From positions 580,501 to 644,500 of the forward strand of contig JAPDFW010000070.1 in assembly GCA_028826165.1 (NCBI GenBank): DNA of 64,000 nucleotides. Reading direction: 5' to 3'. This document shows positions 9,877 to 23,309 of the stretch, piece after piece. Origin of the DNA: Anaeramoeba ignava (taxonomy: Eukaryota; Metamonada; Anaeramoebidae). Made by a program: the position numbers and the translations under genes. Position 1 is the first letter of the stretch. Every line of letters begins with the position of its first letter. The notes under the pieces are model-generated. The model did not search any database and was not told the origin of the DNA. It worked only from the letters and a program-made list of their open reading frames with translations.

Positions 9877-12800
9877 ATGTTTAGACAAATTCAACTTTTT
9901 TTAAATAATCTAAATTTCGATCCAAATACTCAATCTGAACTTTTCATTAATTTTCAATTATATATCCAAAAAATAAATCAAAGAATTCAAACTATAAATC
10001 AACCTGATCAAAATTCAAAAATAAATGGTATAAAAATTTTCATTTAATCAAATAAAATTTAATTTTAAAATCAACTAAATTCGGAAAAAAAAAATTTAAA
10101 GATAAAAAATTGATACAATTATATGAAATTGAAGAAACTTTACAGAAAATTGAAATTAGTTTCACAAATACAGATCCATTTGTTGCGCTTCCTATTGTTG
10201 TTTATTTTCTAGAAAATCAACCCAACTTTGAGGAAACTTATCAAAATCATCAAAATCAATATCAAAATCAAAATCCAAATCAAAATCAAAATCAAAATCA
10301 AAATCAAAATCAAAATCCAAAAAAAAATCAAAAACAAAATCTAAATAAAAATCAAAATCAAAAATCCAAAAAAAAATCAAAATCAAAATCAAAAATCAAA
10401 ATCAAAATCAAAATCAAAATCAAAATCAAAATTAAAAATCAAAATAAAAATCAAAATAAAAATCAAATTAAAAATCAAAATCAAAATCCAAAAAATCAAA
10501 ATCAAAATAAAAATAAAAATCAAAAATCAAAATCAAAATCAAAATCAAATTGAAAGTGATGATTCTAACGATGATTCAAAAACAATTATTGCTTCTGAAA
10601 AATTTCAATTCCTCAAAAATATATCTCAATGGATCCAAGAATTATTTGTCAAAATATTCTCAAAAGAAATCGATCCATCAACATATCTCAAAATAACATG
10701 CTATTTATTTAAGATATATGACTACTTCCACATTTTTCAAGTGGAAAATTTGTTTTTTTTCTCCGATATCCAATTCAACCAAAATTTCACTTCTTTGTTG
10801 ATTCAAATTTACATTCTCATTTCTGATCTATCAATAAATCCACGCAACCTAATTTCAAATATTCAAAACAACAAAAACAAAAGCTACAAATACTTACATT
10901 TCTTACTGAGTTTGCCATTTAACCAATTTTTGGAATATCTTTCTCAAATTTCAGAAACTAGATTCCAAAAGATTGATTTCCCATTAACTTATGAACTTCT
11001 TCAATTTATGCTCCAAACCATTAATCAAATTCCCGAGTCTCCCATTTCTCTTCTTCGTTTCATTCTCTCAAGAATTGCCGAAATAGCCTCACTTATTGTT
11101 GACAAAATTCAAAAATCAACAAATAATTTTCCCTATTATCATTCTGCTTCTAAAAAAATCATCACCACAAACCAAATGTTCATTGACGATATGATCACCA
11201 CAATTGTTGTGGATATCATGAAAAAAAAAAAGGCAATGCCAGATCCTCTTTACTTTCTCAGATTCCATTCAATTTCTATAAAAGGTGCTTGGACAATATT
11301 CAATATCCAAATGTTTCATATTCCTTCGGATCACAGAATTGAGGAATCAGTAATTTCTCAACAAAGAAAAAACTATTCAAATTTACCCAAAGAATCAAAT
11401 CTCACGCAATCGCAGTCACAAATACAATCACAAATAATAAATAAGGCGCAAGTACCAATTATATTTTTATTGATTTCTCTTTCCAAAAAAAAACCTTATG
11501 AATTTCGCTTTGCAATTTTGGAAGAATTACTCCATTTACTTTGGCATTATCGTTTCTCCAATTCAAGAGACTATATTATTCAACAAATAAATCTAGAATT
11601 CAGTGACTGTTGTCCCTTAATTCTTGATTTTTTTGAGAGGAATAAAGAAAAATTCCAAAGTATTGCTCCAGAAGTTTTCAACGAATTAAATCTTTCAAAT
11701 TGGTCCATCTCCAAAGAAGACTATTCAACTATTACTGATTGGCTTTTTGCTGAAAATTCTTCAAATTATGCCAAGGCTGCTAGAAGTATTATTAATAGAT
11801 TAAATTGGGGTTTTAGGAAAACTTCACAAGAGAATGAAAACCAAAAACAATTCCAAATTGAATTTGAAATTGAAAAGCAGAAAAACAATCAAAATAAAAC
11901 TCAAACTCAAACTCAAACTCAAACTCAAACTCAAACTCAAACACCAAATCCAATACAAAATAAAAATAAAACTAAAACTAAAAAACAAACTAAAACTAAA
12001 GCTCCAAATTCAATCCAAAACAAAAATGAAAATCAAAATCAAAATCAAAATCAAAACGTCAAAAAATCCAAAAAGAAAAGCATTCAAAAAATCAAAATCA
12101 AAATCAAAATCAAAATCAAAATCAAATCCAAAATCAAAATCAAAATCAAAATCAAAATCAAATTCAAAATCAAAATCAAATCAAAATTCAAAATCAAAAT
12201 CAAAATCAAAATCAAAATCAAAATCAAAATCAAAATCAAAATCAAAATCAAAATCAAAATCAAAATCAAAATCAAAATCAAATTCAAAACCAAAATCAAA
12301 ATCAAAATCAAAATCAAAATCAAAATCAAAATCAAAATCAAAATCAAAATCAAAATCAAAATCAAATCAAAATCAAAATCAAAATCAAAATCAAAATCAA
12401 ATTCAAACCAAAATCAAAATCAAAATCAAAATCAAAACCAAAATCAAAATCAAAATCAAAATCAAACCAAAATCAAAATCAAAATCAAAATCAAAATCAA
12501 AATCAAAATCAAAATCAAAATCAAAATCAAAATCAAAATCCAAATCCAAATCAAAATCAAAATCTAAATCAAAATCAAATCAAAATCAAAATCAAAATCA
12601 AAATCAAAATCAAAATCAAAATCAAAATCAAAATCAAAATCAAAATCAAAATCAAAATCAAAATCAAATCCAAAATCAAAATCAAAATCAAAATCAAAAT
12701 CAAAATCAAAATCAAAATCAAAATCAAAATCAAAATCAAAATCAAAACCAAAATCAAAATCAAAATCAAATCCAAAATCAAAATCAAAATCAAAATCAAA

Positions 12801-15800
12801 ATCAAAATCAAAATCAAAATCAAAATCAAAAATCAAAATCAAAAACTAAAATTCAAAATCAAATTCAAAATTCAAATTCAAAATCAAAATCAAAATCAAA
12901 ATCAAAATCAAAACCAAATTCAAAATCAAAATCAAATTCAAAAATCAAAATCAAAATCAAAATCAAAATCAAAATCAAAATCAAAATCAAAATCAAAATC
13001 AAAATCAAATTCAAAATCAAATTCAAAATCAAAATCAAAATCAAAATCAAAATCAAAATCAAAATCAAAATCAAAATCAAAATCAAAATCAAAATCAAAT
13101 TCAAAATCAAATTCAAAATCAAAATCAAAATCAAAATCAAATTCAAAATCAGATTCAGATTCAGATACAGATACAGATACAGATTCAGATTCAGATTCAG
13201 ATTCAAATTCAGATTCAAATTCAAATTCAAATTCAAATTTAAATTCAAATTTAAATTCAAATCCAAATCAAAATCAAAATTTAAATCAAAATATAAATTT
13301 TCGAGATTTATATGTTATTGATCCACACTTTCATAGAAATCTTTTGATTGATCTTGGAAACTTATGGTTTATCACTTTTGAGGGATCAAAACAGTACTTA
13401 TCCACAAATAAATCTGTCAGAGAATGGATTATTTCAACAAGCAAAAAACTTCAAATATTCACACCATTTGGACAATCTCTTCTTGATCCACTAGATTTTT
13501 TGAGTTTGTTAAAACTTCAAAAAAATCAAGATGATGAAAGAAAATTCTTTTCAAAACAACACAATTATTTGTTATATTATGTTTTTCTGATGACATCTAC
13601 CTTTTTCCAGGAAAGAAAACTTTCGGATAGTGTAAAACTATTGCAAAAGCTCAAACAACATAAAAGTTGTATTCCTTTAATTGCTAAAGTGATCACATCA
13701 CAAATTCCGAATTTGATTAATCAAGGATGGACACATAAAATACGGAAAATGAATTCAATTCCTGATGAAAAACAAAATTCTGAAGTAGATAAACCAAAAA
13801 TCTTTCATAAATCAAATCCTTTTGTTAAACTCTTTGGAGTTTTTGTCAATACTAGTACTGAAAAATACAATCAAAATCAAAATCAAAATCAAAATCAAAA
13901 TCAAAACCAAAATCAAAATCAAAATCAAAATCTTGAATTTTCTCGAATTCTTGGATATATTGCAAGAATGCACATCTCTTTTTGGGGAATTCATGAAACC
14001 TTAAAAAATGAAACACCAACTCCAACTTCAAATATGAAAAGAAGTAAAATATCCTACACTGAAACAAAAAACGATTTTGCTTCTCAAGAAATCGATACAT
14101 CAATATTAGGAAGAATCACACCTTCAATCACAATTGATAAAATTATAGAATTTTGGCTTGAAATTGCGATTATATTCAACAAATACACTGAAGGACGCAT
14201 TTTGCTCAATGAATTGTTTCAAACATCCCACTTCTTTGGATTTAGTGATTTGCTCTGGGATAAGTTTTCTTCACATCCAAAAAGCACATCAATGCAAAAG
14301 GATATTTTCAAACAAGATATCAGTTCTCTCAATCTTTTTCCTTGGAGTTATTTGGAAATACTTCTTTCACTCACATTGCAGAACAATAACACCAAGCAAG
14401 AAGATGGGCTTCAGATCCTCGAAGGAAAAAGAACTAAGCCGTCAAAAAAAACAAAGAAAATCCTCCGTTATTGGAACAAAATAATTCAAGCTCTCAATAA
14501 CAAACCGCTCCCAGAATTAGATGATCTAGCTCCGATTGTTCTCAATATCTTTTTCTTGTTTTATTTCTCTGGATTTTGCAGAGGAACTAATTATTCCCAT
14601 ATATATAATGAAGAACAACACTTCTTTATTGTGGATAATGACAACTGGTTTGGCCGTAAATTATTTAGATTTTTCTCCTCTTCTGGGAAATCTGTATTTG
14701 ATGCTGTGTCAAATATCATCGATCGGCATATTAATTCAAAAAACCCCCAGTTTCTATCACAATCACAAAAGCAGTTCTTGAAAAATTTGCAGGCAATGAA
14801 AGAGTGGCTCAAAATATCTGATTTAGGTCAATTAATAGACAATGCAATTTCAAATAAGGAGTTGTATCAATTCCACACTTTGGAGTTTTTGTTGAATAAT
14901 TTTCTTTATCAAAAAATCGATCCTGAAAATTGGAAAGAAAATTTCGAACAATTCCAAGCAAATCTTTGGTTTGATTTTGTTGATCATGAAAAGATACTTT
15001 CAGACACAACAAATTTATTCATCGAATTCCAATTTCTTCCAAAGCCACCCCAATTTACCAAAAGAAGACGGCACAACGACTTGTTTAATTCAGTTGATAG
15101 TTTCGACGATAATTCAGGTTATTTCGATAATGACTATTTTGATGATAACGAGGATATTGAAAATCGAGATTACCGGAATTTCAATCCAAACAAAGAGATT
15201 CAATCCAATAAAGACGATTCTCAGTCCTCTTTTTTTGACCACCACCATCACAAAATTGCGGAGAAAACAAGCCAATTAATAATGAAAAAACAAGAGGAAG
15301 AGAAAAACGAAAGCGAATTCAACTTTGAAAAGGCAGCCCAAAGAATGGAAGAAATTTCCGATTTGAACCAAACACCAGAATTAAAGTTCCAATCCTTATT
15401 GAGCTTCATCCACGAGTTCTCGACAGTCTATTTCCACGACAACCAAAGAATTCCTGATTTCACCAAGGTTTATGTCGGTTACCTAACATATAAGAAAAGA
15501 TCATTCATCTCAGATTTGAAGCAAAAAATGAACTTGAAAGACGATATAGATCCAACTTTGGATTATGACTATCTTCATGAAATTAACAAAATAAAAAACA
15601 GACAAATGCACGAAATAAACCTAAAAATGTCCAAGAATTTTATTTACTATCAGCATCAGATCAGTCTTGCCATTCAGTCCTTTGATGTCTTGGCAAGAAA
15701 ATTCATCTTGTTTGATAATCTTGTTATTTCATCGATTCGGTTATACAAGAAGATTTGTAGCAACATAAAAAAAACAAGGAAAAGAAGCGTTAAGGAATAT

Positions 15801-18800
15801 CACGTTTTGGTTCATTTTTTGGAGGATATTTTCCGCATGACTTGGGAACCTATTATGAAATTTCCAGTTGCAACAAACAAAGTTTTGGATCTCGCCTTCA
15901 AGAACATTGCAGAATGCCTTATTTTCGAGGTAAAATCTACTTTTATGATCCATTTCATTAAGAAAGTTCTTGATAACCCGCAATCGCACTATTGGGCTGA
16001 TCCGTTGATTTTCATCTCTCAGGCTCAGAAACATAAATTCTTAGATGCATATGAAATGGTTGTTGTTGCGAATCATAAAAATCATAACTCATTGCTTCCC
16101 AACTTTGATTTTCCCAGAATCTTCTCAAGAAATGTTGATGACAAATTTGTCAAACGTCTTCTCTCTATATTCTTCACAGTTTTCACACGAAGAAATAGCG
16201 TCCCAAAACTTGTGAACCACAGCTTGCAAGGCTTTGCGTATTTGATTCAAGATACTAAGCAAAAATACATCATTGATATTTTGCAAATCATGCTCACTCA
16301 AACATTCAAAAGAAAATGCGGATCCAAAGTTTGGCAATCATTCAATACCGCACTAAAAAATGCTTCTTTTGAAGATGAGCAGCTACTCGAGTTTTTCAGT
16401 TTTGTTACAATGAAGTTGGTGGATCTTCGCTTTTCCTTAATGCTAGAAAGCAAACAAAATGACGATCCAAATCCAAAAACGTTTCTTTCCCATTTTGACA
16501 GCGAATCATTAGACCAAATTTTCTTTTTCATGGAGTCATTAATTGAACAGAAAATGAAGAAGAGCATCAAAAAAAGAAAACAAAAATATCGCCGCAAAAC
16601 AAGTTTTGTTGATATGCAAGCAAACCAAGATCCTAATAGCCAAGACCTAGAAGTGAAAGTGTATTCATCTCTTCTCATTTGGCTCTGCAATTTTTATCAC
16701 GTTTGGCTTTCCAAAGATGTTCAGATCCTTGATCCACAAACACATCAAACAGTCCAAATCAAAAATTATCCTCCTTTTGATCCTCTCAATCCCCAAGAAA
16801 AAACAACAATCGAAACCCAGGTTGCAGCCCATTTGTGCAACACTTTGAACAACATGAGCAATCAAATACCTCAGAAATTCTATCTCCACCAATTCCTCAT
16901 TTATTTTGCTCATTCACAATCCACTTTTGTCGATCTCCCTGATTTCTATGCAGGAATTTTCAGAAACTTGGAATTCGAAAATGCTCCAAAAATTACTTCA
17001 ATATCTTTTCTCGAGCAATTCCTATCTGCTGCTACTCTCCTGAATTCAAATCCAAATATCGCATTTATTGTTATCAAACAAACAGATTTTGGGATATCTC
17101 CTCAAACATTTGCTTTTTTCAAAAATAAAGATCCAGAACGTCTTGCATCCTTTCATCAGCTCCGTTTTGTTTTGATCTTTTTCATTCTATCGGAAGTGAA
17201 TGGCATTTCCGATAAGCAAGATTTGCGTTGGATGAGACAACAGATTGACGATTTGGATTGGGGATTCATTCCTCCGAAATTATTTTCTCAAACAATACAA
17301 AAATTTCGTGCAATAATCAATAATATTTTCGAAAATGTTGGAACTCTAAAAAGTTCTTTTCATACATCAAAATTAGATTTGAAAAGTTGGAAAGGATTGG
17401 ATTGGCCAAAATCAATTTTAGATTCTGAAGATAAATTTCTCGTACTTTATTTATTTTTGAAAGAAATTTCAACTTATTTGATCAAAAAACTTGAAAATGA
17501 TGAAGATAATAAAAATAATGAAAATAATGAAAATAATGAAAATAATGAAAATAATGAAAATCAAATCCAAAACGACCAAATTATTAAGAAAGATCAAAAA
17601 AATATCAAAACCAAAAATAGAATCCAAAGAATAAAGAATTCCGCTCTGAATTTTCAGGAATTTTTTAGATTCATGATATTTCAATTAAGAAAAATCACAA
17701 AGATCCGCAACTTGGATAAATTCAGTTTTCTTGACATTTTTAGTGAGAAAATTTCGCTTGTTTATAAAGACTTGATTAAATTGGCATTCAATTATCGAAA
17801 GCTGCATATTCTTTTCCAAGACGAAAGCAAACAAAAGGCACGAAACATGAAAATTCTTTTTTCACTCCAGAATCCACATCTTGTTTTGGATCTGATATTC
17901 AAAACGGATCATCCAAATTTCTTGGACAAATTCATAAAAACATTTCTCCAAAAATTTGAGAAGTATCACAAAAAATTGAACATACATTTCTATCTCTTCA
18001 TGATCAAAAGCTTGTTTGAATCATCCAAACTGAGAATTGTTGCCATACTATTCAATCAAATTGGGAAATTTTACTTCTTTCATTTCGATAATTCGCATAA
18101 TTTAATCCCGTTAATTCGGGACATAGAAAACGAGAGGTTTTATGAATATTGTGTTGAAAAAGGAGCTGTAGTCACACTGGGTGTGATGTCTTCATTCAAA
18201 TTAAGAAAACAAAACGGGTTATCCAATATCCAAAAAGCTCGTTTGCTGTTCCAAATTTTCAAGAAACTTTTTGAATGGATCCAGAAAATTAATCTCCAAA
18301 TAGATGATGAACATTATCGGTTAATTCTCCTAGATTTGATTTTGTTACTTTGCGAGAATTTTCAAGGAAATTTTTACTTCCAAAATTTACAAGAATCGGA
18401 AACAATCCAAAAAGAGATTCTTGATGATTTTAAAGTTCTTATTAAGTTTATTCTGCATCAGTTTCAAAATAAGAATTACTCCATAAATTGTCGATTGATT
18501 TATGGATTTTTTCTTTTATTTTTTCGGAAAGAAACAAATGAAGAATCTCAATTAGAATTTGGAAATGGATCATTTTTAGTAACACAAGAAAAGAACAAAA
18601 TAGTGTCTGATATTACTCTTTCCGTAAAAGAACTTTTCAGAAAATATACTAAAACAGAAACCATTGATAAATTTATTGAATGGATTAAAAATTGTGAAAT
18701 TTCAAATGATTTTATTCGATTGTTTTATTATTATCGTTTTGTGGTTTCCAATTTTGATAATAATTTAAATGTTTTTTGTGAAAGAATGGAGAAATTGATT

Positions 18801-18806
18801 TACTAA
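9877..18806 (+). CDS. Giant helical protein, about 2,950 aa, unrecognised; frame changes in N/Q repeats
   Basis: Exon 1 is 9877-10027 (50 codons + 1 nt) and a 74-nt GT-AG intron (10028-10101) follows. The coding text then runs to the stop at 18806 through two (AATCAA)n tracts. The unique segment before the first tract is in frame 0 (position mod 3). The segment of about 10551-12060 (IESDDSNDDSKTIIASEKFQ onward) is in frame 1. The 1,820-codon tail, which begins upstream of 13344, is in frame 0 again. So about one base is out of step in each tract, and the two shifts cancel. The protein is leucine/phenylalanine-rich with long amphipathic helices, like HEAT-type or other helical-repeat scaffolds. 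Internal NQ runs lie at 13867-13930 and a (NEN)n run near 17515. No catalytic motif was seen and I do not recognise the family; EPG5-like autophagy tethers would be worth testing, without evidence. Two or three separate genes is the alternative. Confidence 0.6.
10249..10550 (+). repeat. Intragenic (AATCAA)n tract 1, site of a frame change
   Basis: The tract encodes NQ pairs in frame 0, then slides through KS and IK readings because AAAAATC-type variants change the phase. Frame 0 reaches a TGA at 10551-10553. Frame 1 continues into unique coding sequence (ESDDSNDDSKT). No GT-AG pair lies in the tract that could restore frame by splicing. Confidence 0.8.
12010..13275 (+). repeat. Intragenic (AATCAA)n tract 2, about 1.25 kb, with AGATTC/AGATAC end variants
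   Basis: Almost pure hexamer; phase changes move the reading among NQ, IK and KS. The right end (13149-13260) degenerates to AGATTC, AGATAC and AAATTC units. The flanking unique coding segments are in different frames (1 on the left, 0 on the right). All three forward frames are free of stops through the pure part. Confidence 0.9.
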
Positions 18807-18979
18807 ATTTTATTGTTATGTTTTTGTTTTCTTTTCTTTTCTTTTCTTTTTGAATTTAGGTTTGAAAAAAAAAAAAAGAGAAAATTTTTCCAATAAATCA
18901 AAATTCATTTTTTTCATTTTTTTTTTCATTTTTTTTTTAATAATAATATTAATAAAAAATTTAAATAATTTCTAAAAAA

Positions 18980-21900
18980 ATGACAGAAAGATGGGCAACG
19001 GATTTAGAAGATGATATTTTTGGAGGTAAAAATAAATAATAATTATAAATAAAAAATAATTAAAAATAAAAAATAATTATAAATAAAAATAATTAAAAAT
19101 AAAAGAAGAAATTCAATTTCCAGAAAGGAAACCAAAACAAGACACAAAAAAACAAGAAACTAAACAAGAAACAACACAAAAAAAACAAGAAACTAAACAA
19201 GAAACAACACAAAAACAACAAGAAAGTAGATATGATATTTTCCAAGGATTACAACCAAAAGATTATCAACCAAAACAACAACAAAATCAAAATCAAAATC
19301 AAAATCAAAATCAAAATCAAAATTTAAATCAAAATCAAAATCAAAATTTAAATCAAAATCAAAATCAAAATTTAAATCAAAATCAAAATTTAAATCAAAA
19401 TCAAAATCAAAATTTAAATCAAAATTTAAATCAAAATCAATTTTTCCAAAATGATGATAGTTTTGGAAATATTTTCACAGAACAAGTTATTAACAAACCT
19501 TCTCCTCAAAAACATAATGTTCCACAACAACAAAATTTAGGCTTCCAAAACCCAAATACCCAAAATACATTTGGTTTCGAAGATTCTTTTGATAATAACT
19601 CATTTAATTCATTTTCCAATCAAACAACAACACCAATCAATCCTGTATTTGATGGACAAAACTTCCAGAATTCATTCCAACAAATGAGCGAACAAAACCA
19701 ATTTTATCGAGAAGGAATTCAAGATTTCACAAAAAAAAATCAGTTAATGCAAAACAAAATGGGATTAATTAACCAGCATATCCAAGAAATAATATCTTCG
19801 AATCAAGAACTCCTATTGGTATATGAAGAAAAGAAAAGACTTTATCATCAAATTCAAGCCAAATATGAACCAATGATCCAGAAATACCAACATTTGCGTA
19901 ATTTACTTCAGAAAAACCGCAAAGAAATTGAGTCGCTGAATGAAGAGATCACGATCCAAAAAAATCGCTACAAAATTGCAAAGACAAAAATTTTGGAAAT
20001 CAAAAAAGTTGGTTCAGAAGAACAAAAAGAGCTTGCTTCTAAGATTCAATTGAATAAAAAATATCAGCAGGAAATTATCAATATCCAAGAGAGAATATTT
20101 TTAGAGAAAAAAGAAATGCAAACAATTTCCGAAGAATTAAAATTTCACGAAGAACAAAGTCAAATGATCAAGTCTCAACTTGAACAAGAGCAAAATAAAC
20201 AATTAGAGATTGGGAAACAGAAGAATACATTATTAGCTGATTTGGACAAAGTGAAAAAAGAGTTTGAAAATCTTAGTCAGGAAAAGAAACAAAAAAAGCA
20301 AGAGTTGGATATTTCACAAATTAGTCTTGATAATCTAAGAGAAGAAATTCGCAAAGTTAAAGAACAAAATCAAAAAACTATTACTGAGATTAGTTATATT
20401 GAAAAAAATATTACAAAAATTCGAGAAGATGAAAAAAAAGAAGAGCAAACTTTACAAATCCTGAAAAATCAAAATCAAAATCAAAATCAAAATCAAAATC
20501 AAAATCAAAAAAAAGATACAAGATTTGATGATAAAACAAAAAAACCAGAAACAGATCAAAACAAGGATTTTAATGATAAAGGTTTTGGTGATAATGGATT
20601 TGGAGATTTAGGATTTGATGATAAAGGTTTTGATGATAAAGGTTTTGGAGATTTAGGATTTGAAGATAAAACAAAAAAAACAGAAGTAAATAAAGATAAG
20701 GGATTTAATGATAAAGGTTTTGATGATAAAGGTTTTGGAGATTTAGGATTTGATGATAAAGGTTTTGATGATAATGGATTTGGAGATTTAGGATTTGATG
20801 ATAAAGGTTTTGATGATAAAGGTTTTGATGATAAAGACTTTGAAGATAAAACAAAAAAACCAGAAGTAAATAAAAATAAAGAATTTAATGATAAAGGTTT
20901 TGATGATAAAGGTTTTGATGATTTAGGATTTGAAGATAAAACAAAAAAAACAGAAGTAAATAAAGATAAGGAATTTAATGATAAAGGTTTTGATGATAAA
21001 GGATTTGGAGATTTAGGATTTGATGATAAAGGTTTTGATGATAATGGATTTGATGATAAAGACTTTGAAGATAAAACAAAAAAACCAGAAGTAAATAAAA
21101 ATAAGGAATTTAATGATAAAGGATTTGATGATAAAGGATTTGGAGATTTAGGATTTGATGATAAAGGATTTGATGATAAAGACTTTGAAGATAAAGGTTT
21201 TGATGATAAAAGTTTTGATGATAAAGGATTTGATGATAAAGGTTTTAGTGATAATGGATTTGGAGATTTAGGATTTGATGATAAAGGTTTTGATGATAAA
21301 GACTTTGAAGATAAAACAAAAAAACCAGAAGTAAATAAAAATAAAGGATTTGATGATAATGGTTTTGATGATAATGATTTTGGTGATAAAGGTTTTGATG
21401 ATAAAGGTTTTGATGATAAAGGTTTTGATGATAAAGGTTTTGATGATAAAACTCAAAATAAAGATAAAGATAAAGATAAAGATAAAGATAAAGATAAAGA
21501 TAAAGATAAAGATAAAGATAAAGATAAAGATAAAGATAAAGATAAAGATAAAGATAAAGATAAAGATAAAGATAAAGATAAAGATAAAGGTTTTGATGAT
21601 AAAGGTTTTGATGATAAAGACCTTGATGATAAAACAAAAAAACCAGAAGTAAATAAAAATAAGGGATTTAATGATAAAGGTTTTGATGATAAAGGTTTTG
21701 ATGATAATGATTTTGATGATAAAGGTTTTGATGATAAAGGTTTTGATAATAAAGGTTTTGATGATAATGGATTTGGAGATTTAGGATTTGATGATAAAGG
21801 TTTTGATGATAAAGGTTTTGATGATAAAGACTTTGAAGATAAAACAAAAAAACCAGAAGTAAATAAAAATAAAGGATTTGATGATAAAGGTTTTGATGAT

Positions 21901-22997
21901 AAAGGTTTTGATGATAAAGGTTTTGATGATAAAGGTTTTGATGATAAAGGTTTTGATGATAAAGGTTTTGATGATAATGGATTTGGAGATTTAGGATTTG
22001 ATGATAAAGGTTTTGATGATAAAGGTTTTGATGATAAAGACTTTGAAGATAAAGATAAAGATGATGATAAAGGGTTTGATGATAAAGGATTTGATGATAA
22101 AAGTTTTGATGATAAAGGTTTTGATGATAAAGGTTTTGATGATAAAGGTTTTGATGATAAAACTCAAAATAAAGATAAAGATAAAGATAAAGATAAAGAT
22201 AAAGATAAAGATAAAGATAAAGATAAAGATAAAGATAAAGATAAAGATAAAGATAAAGATAAAGATAAAGATAATGTTAATGATAAAGATAAAAGTTTTG
22301 ATGATAAAACGTTTGATGATAAAGGATTTGATGATAAAGGTTTTGATGATAAAGGTTTTGATGATAAAGGTTTTGATGATAAAGACTTTGAAGATAAAAC
22401 AAAAAAACCAGAAGTAAATAAAAATAAGGAATTTAATGATAAAGGTTTTGATGATAAAGGTTTTGATGATAAAGGTTTTGATGATAAAGGTTTTGATGAT
22501 AAAGGTTTTGATGATAAAGGTTTTGATGATAAAGGTTTTGATGATAAAGGTTTTGATAATAAAACGTTTGGTGATTTTAATAAAGGATTTGATTTCAACC
22601 AAAATTTTGATGATAAAGGATTTGATAATAAAACGTTTGGTGATTTTAATAAAGGATTTGATTTTGATAAAGGATTTGATGACTTTGGATTCAATAATAA
22701 AAAGACAGAAGAAAATTCATCAAAAAAAGAAACCCAAGGATTTGATAATTTTGGATTTGATGATAATGGTTTTGGTGATAATGATAACGATAAAGATAAA
22801 GATAAAGATAAAGATAAAGATAAAGATAAAGATAAAGATAAAGATAAAGATAAAGATAAAGATAAAGATAAAGATAAAATGATAAAGATAATGTTAATGA
22901 TAAAGATAATGTTAATGATAAAGGATTTGATGATAATGATTTTGGTGATAATGATTTTGGTGATAATAGTTTTGATGATAATGGTTTTGGTGATTGA
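18980..22997 (+). CDS. Coiled-coil protein with GFDDK-repeat C-terminus, about 1,310 aa
   Basis: Exon 1 is 18980-19025 (MTERWATDLEDDIFG). A GT-AG intron of 80 or 83 nt follows; its acceptor is a tandem AAAAGAAG, so 19106 or 19109 both keep frame. Residues about 20-208 are Q/N-rich with phenylalanine motifs (FGFEDSF, NSFNSFS). Residues about 209-467 are a strong coiled coil (QNKMGLINQHIQ to IEKNITKIREDE). From about residue 488 the protein is tandem GFDDK pentapeptides with GFGDLGF and FEDKTKKPEVNKNK spacers and three (DK)n runs. The layout recalls endocytic scaffolds such as Ede1/Eps15, but no EH domain or DPF motif is present, so that is only analogy. After the last (DK)n run at about 22876 the repeat motif continues in another frame to TGA at 22995-22997; the uncorrected frame instead ends at 23019 in unrelated residues. 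One base is therefore gained or lost near 22878. Confidence 0.75.
20521..22990 (+). repeat. Coding minisatellite: 15-bp GGTTTTGATGATAAA units and (GATAAA)n runs
   Basis: The unit GGTTTTGATGATAAA (GFDDK) is repeated scores of times with variants (GGATTTGGAGATTTA for GFGDL). It is grouped in higher-order blocks ending in a KTKKPEVNKNK spacer. Three pure (GATAAA)n tracts lie at about 21460-21588, 22166-22271 and 22793-22876. Nearly invariant codons within units point to recent amplification. Confidence 0.92.
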
Positions 22998-23309
22998 AAA
23001 TATTTATATTCTATTATGAAAAATTAATGAAACGATATTTATGATAGTTCAATTAAGGATATTTTGGTGAATTTTATCTTTTAATCCACTTTTTGCGTAA
23101 AAAAAAAGAATATTTTAATCCAAATTTTAAAAATATTTGATCGATTAATAATTTAATTGACTTAAATAATTATCATTTTCATTTTCATTTTCATTTTCAT
23201 TTTTCTTTTGTTTGGTTTAATTTTTTTTTCATTTTTTTTAAAAAAAAATTTCATTTTTATTTTTCATTTTTTCATTTTTTTCATTTTTCATTTTTCATTT
23301 ATTTTTAAA

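Noticed and set aside
21245-22694. - strand ORFs of HQNLY, KTFII and LSSKP repeats
   Set aside because: They are complement readings of the GFDDK coding minisatellite; repeat shadows.
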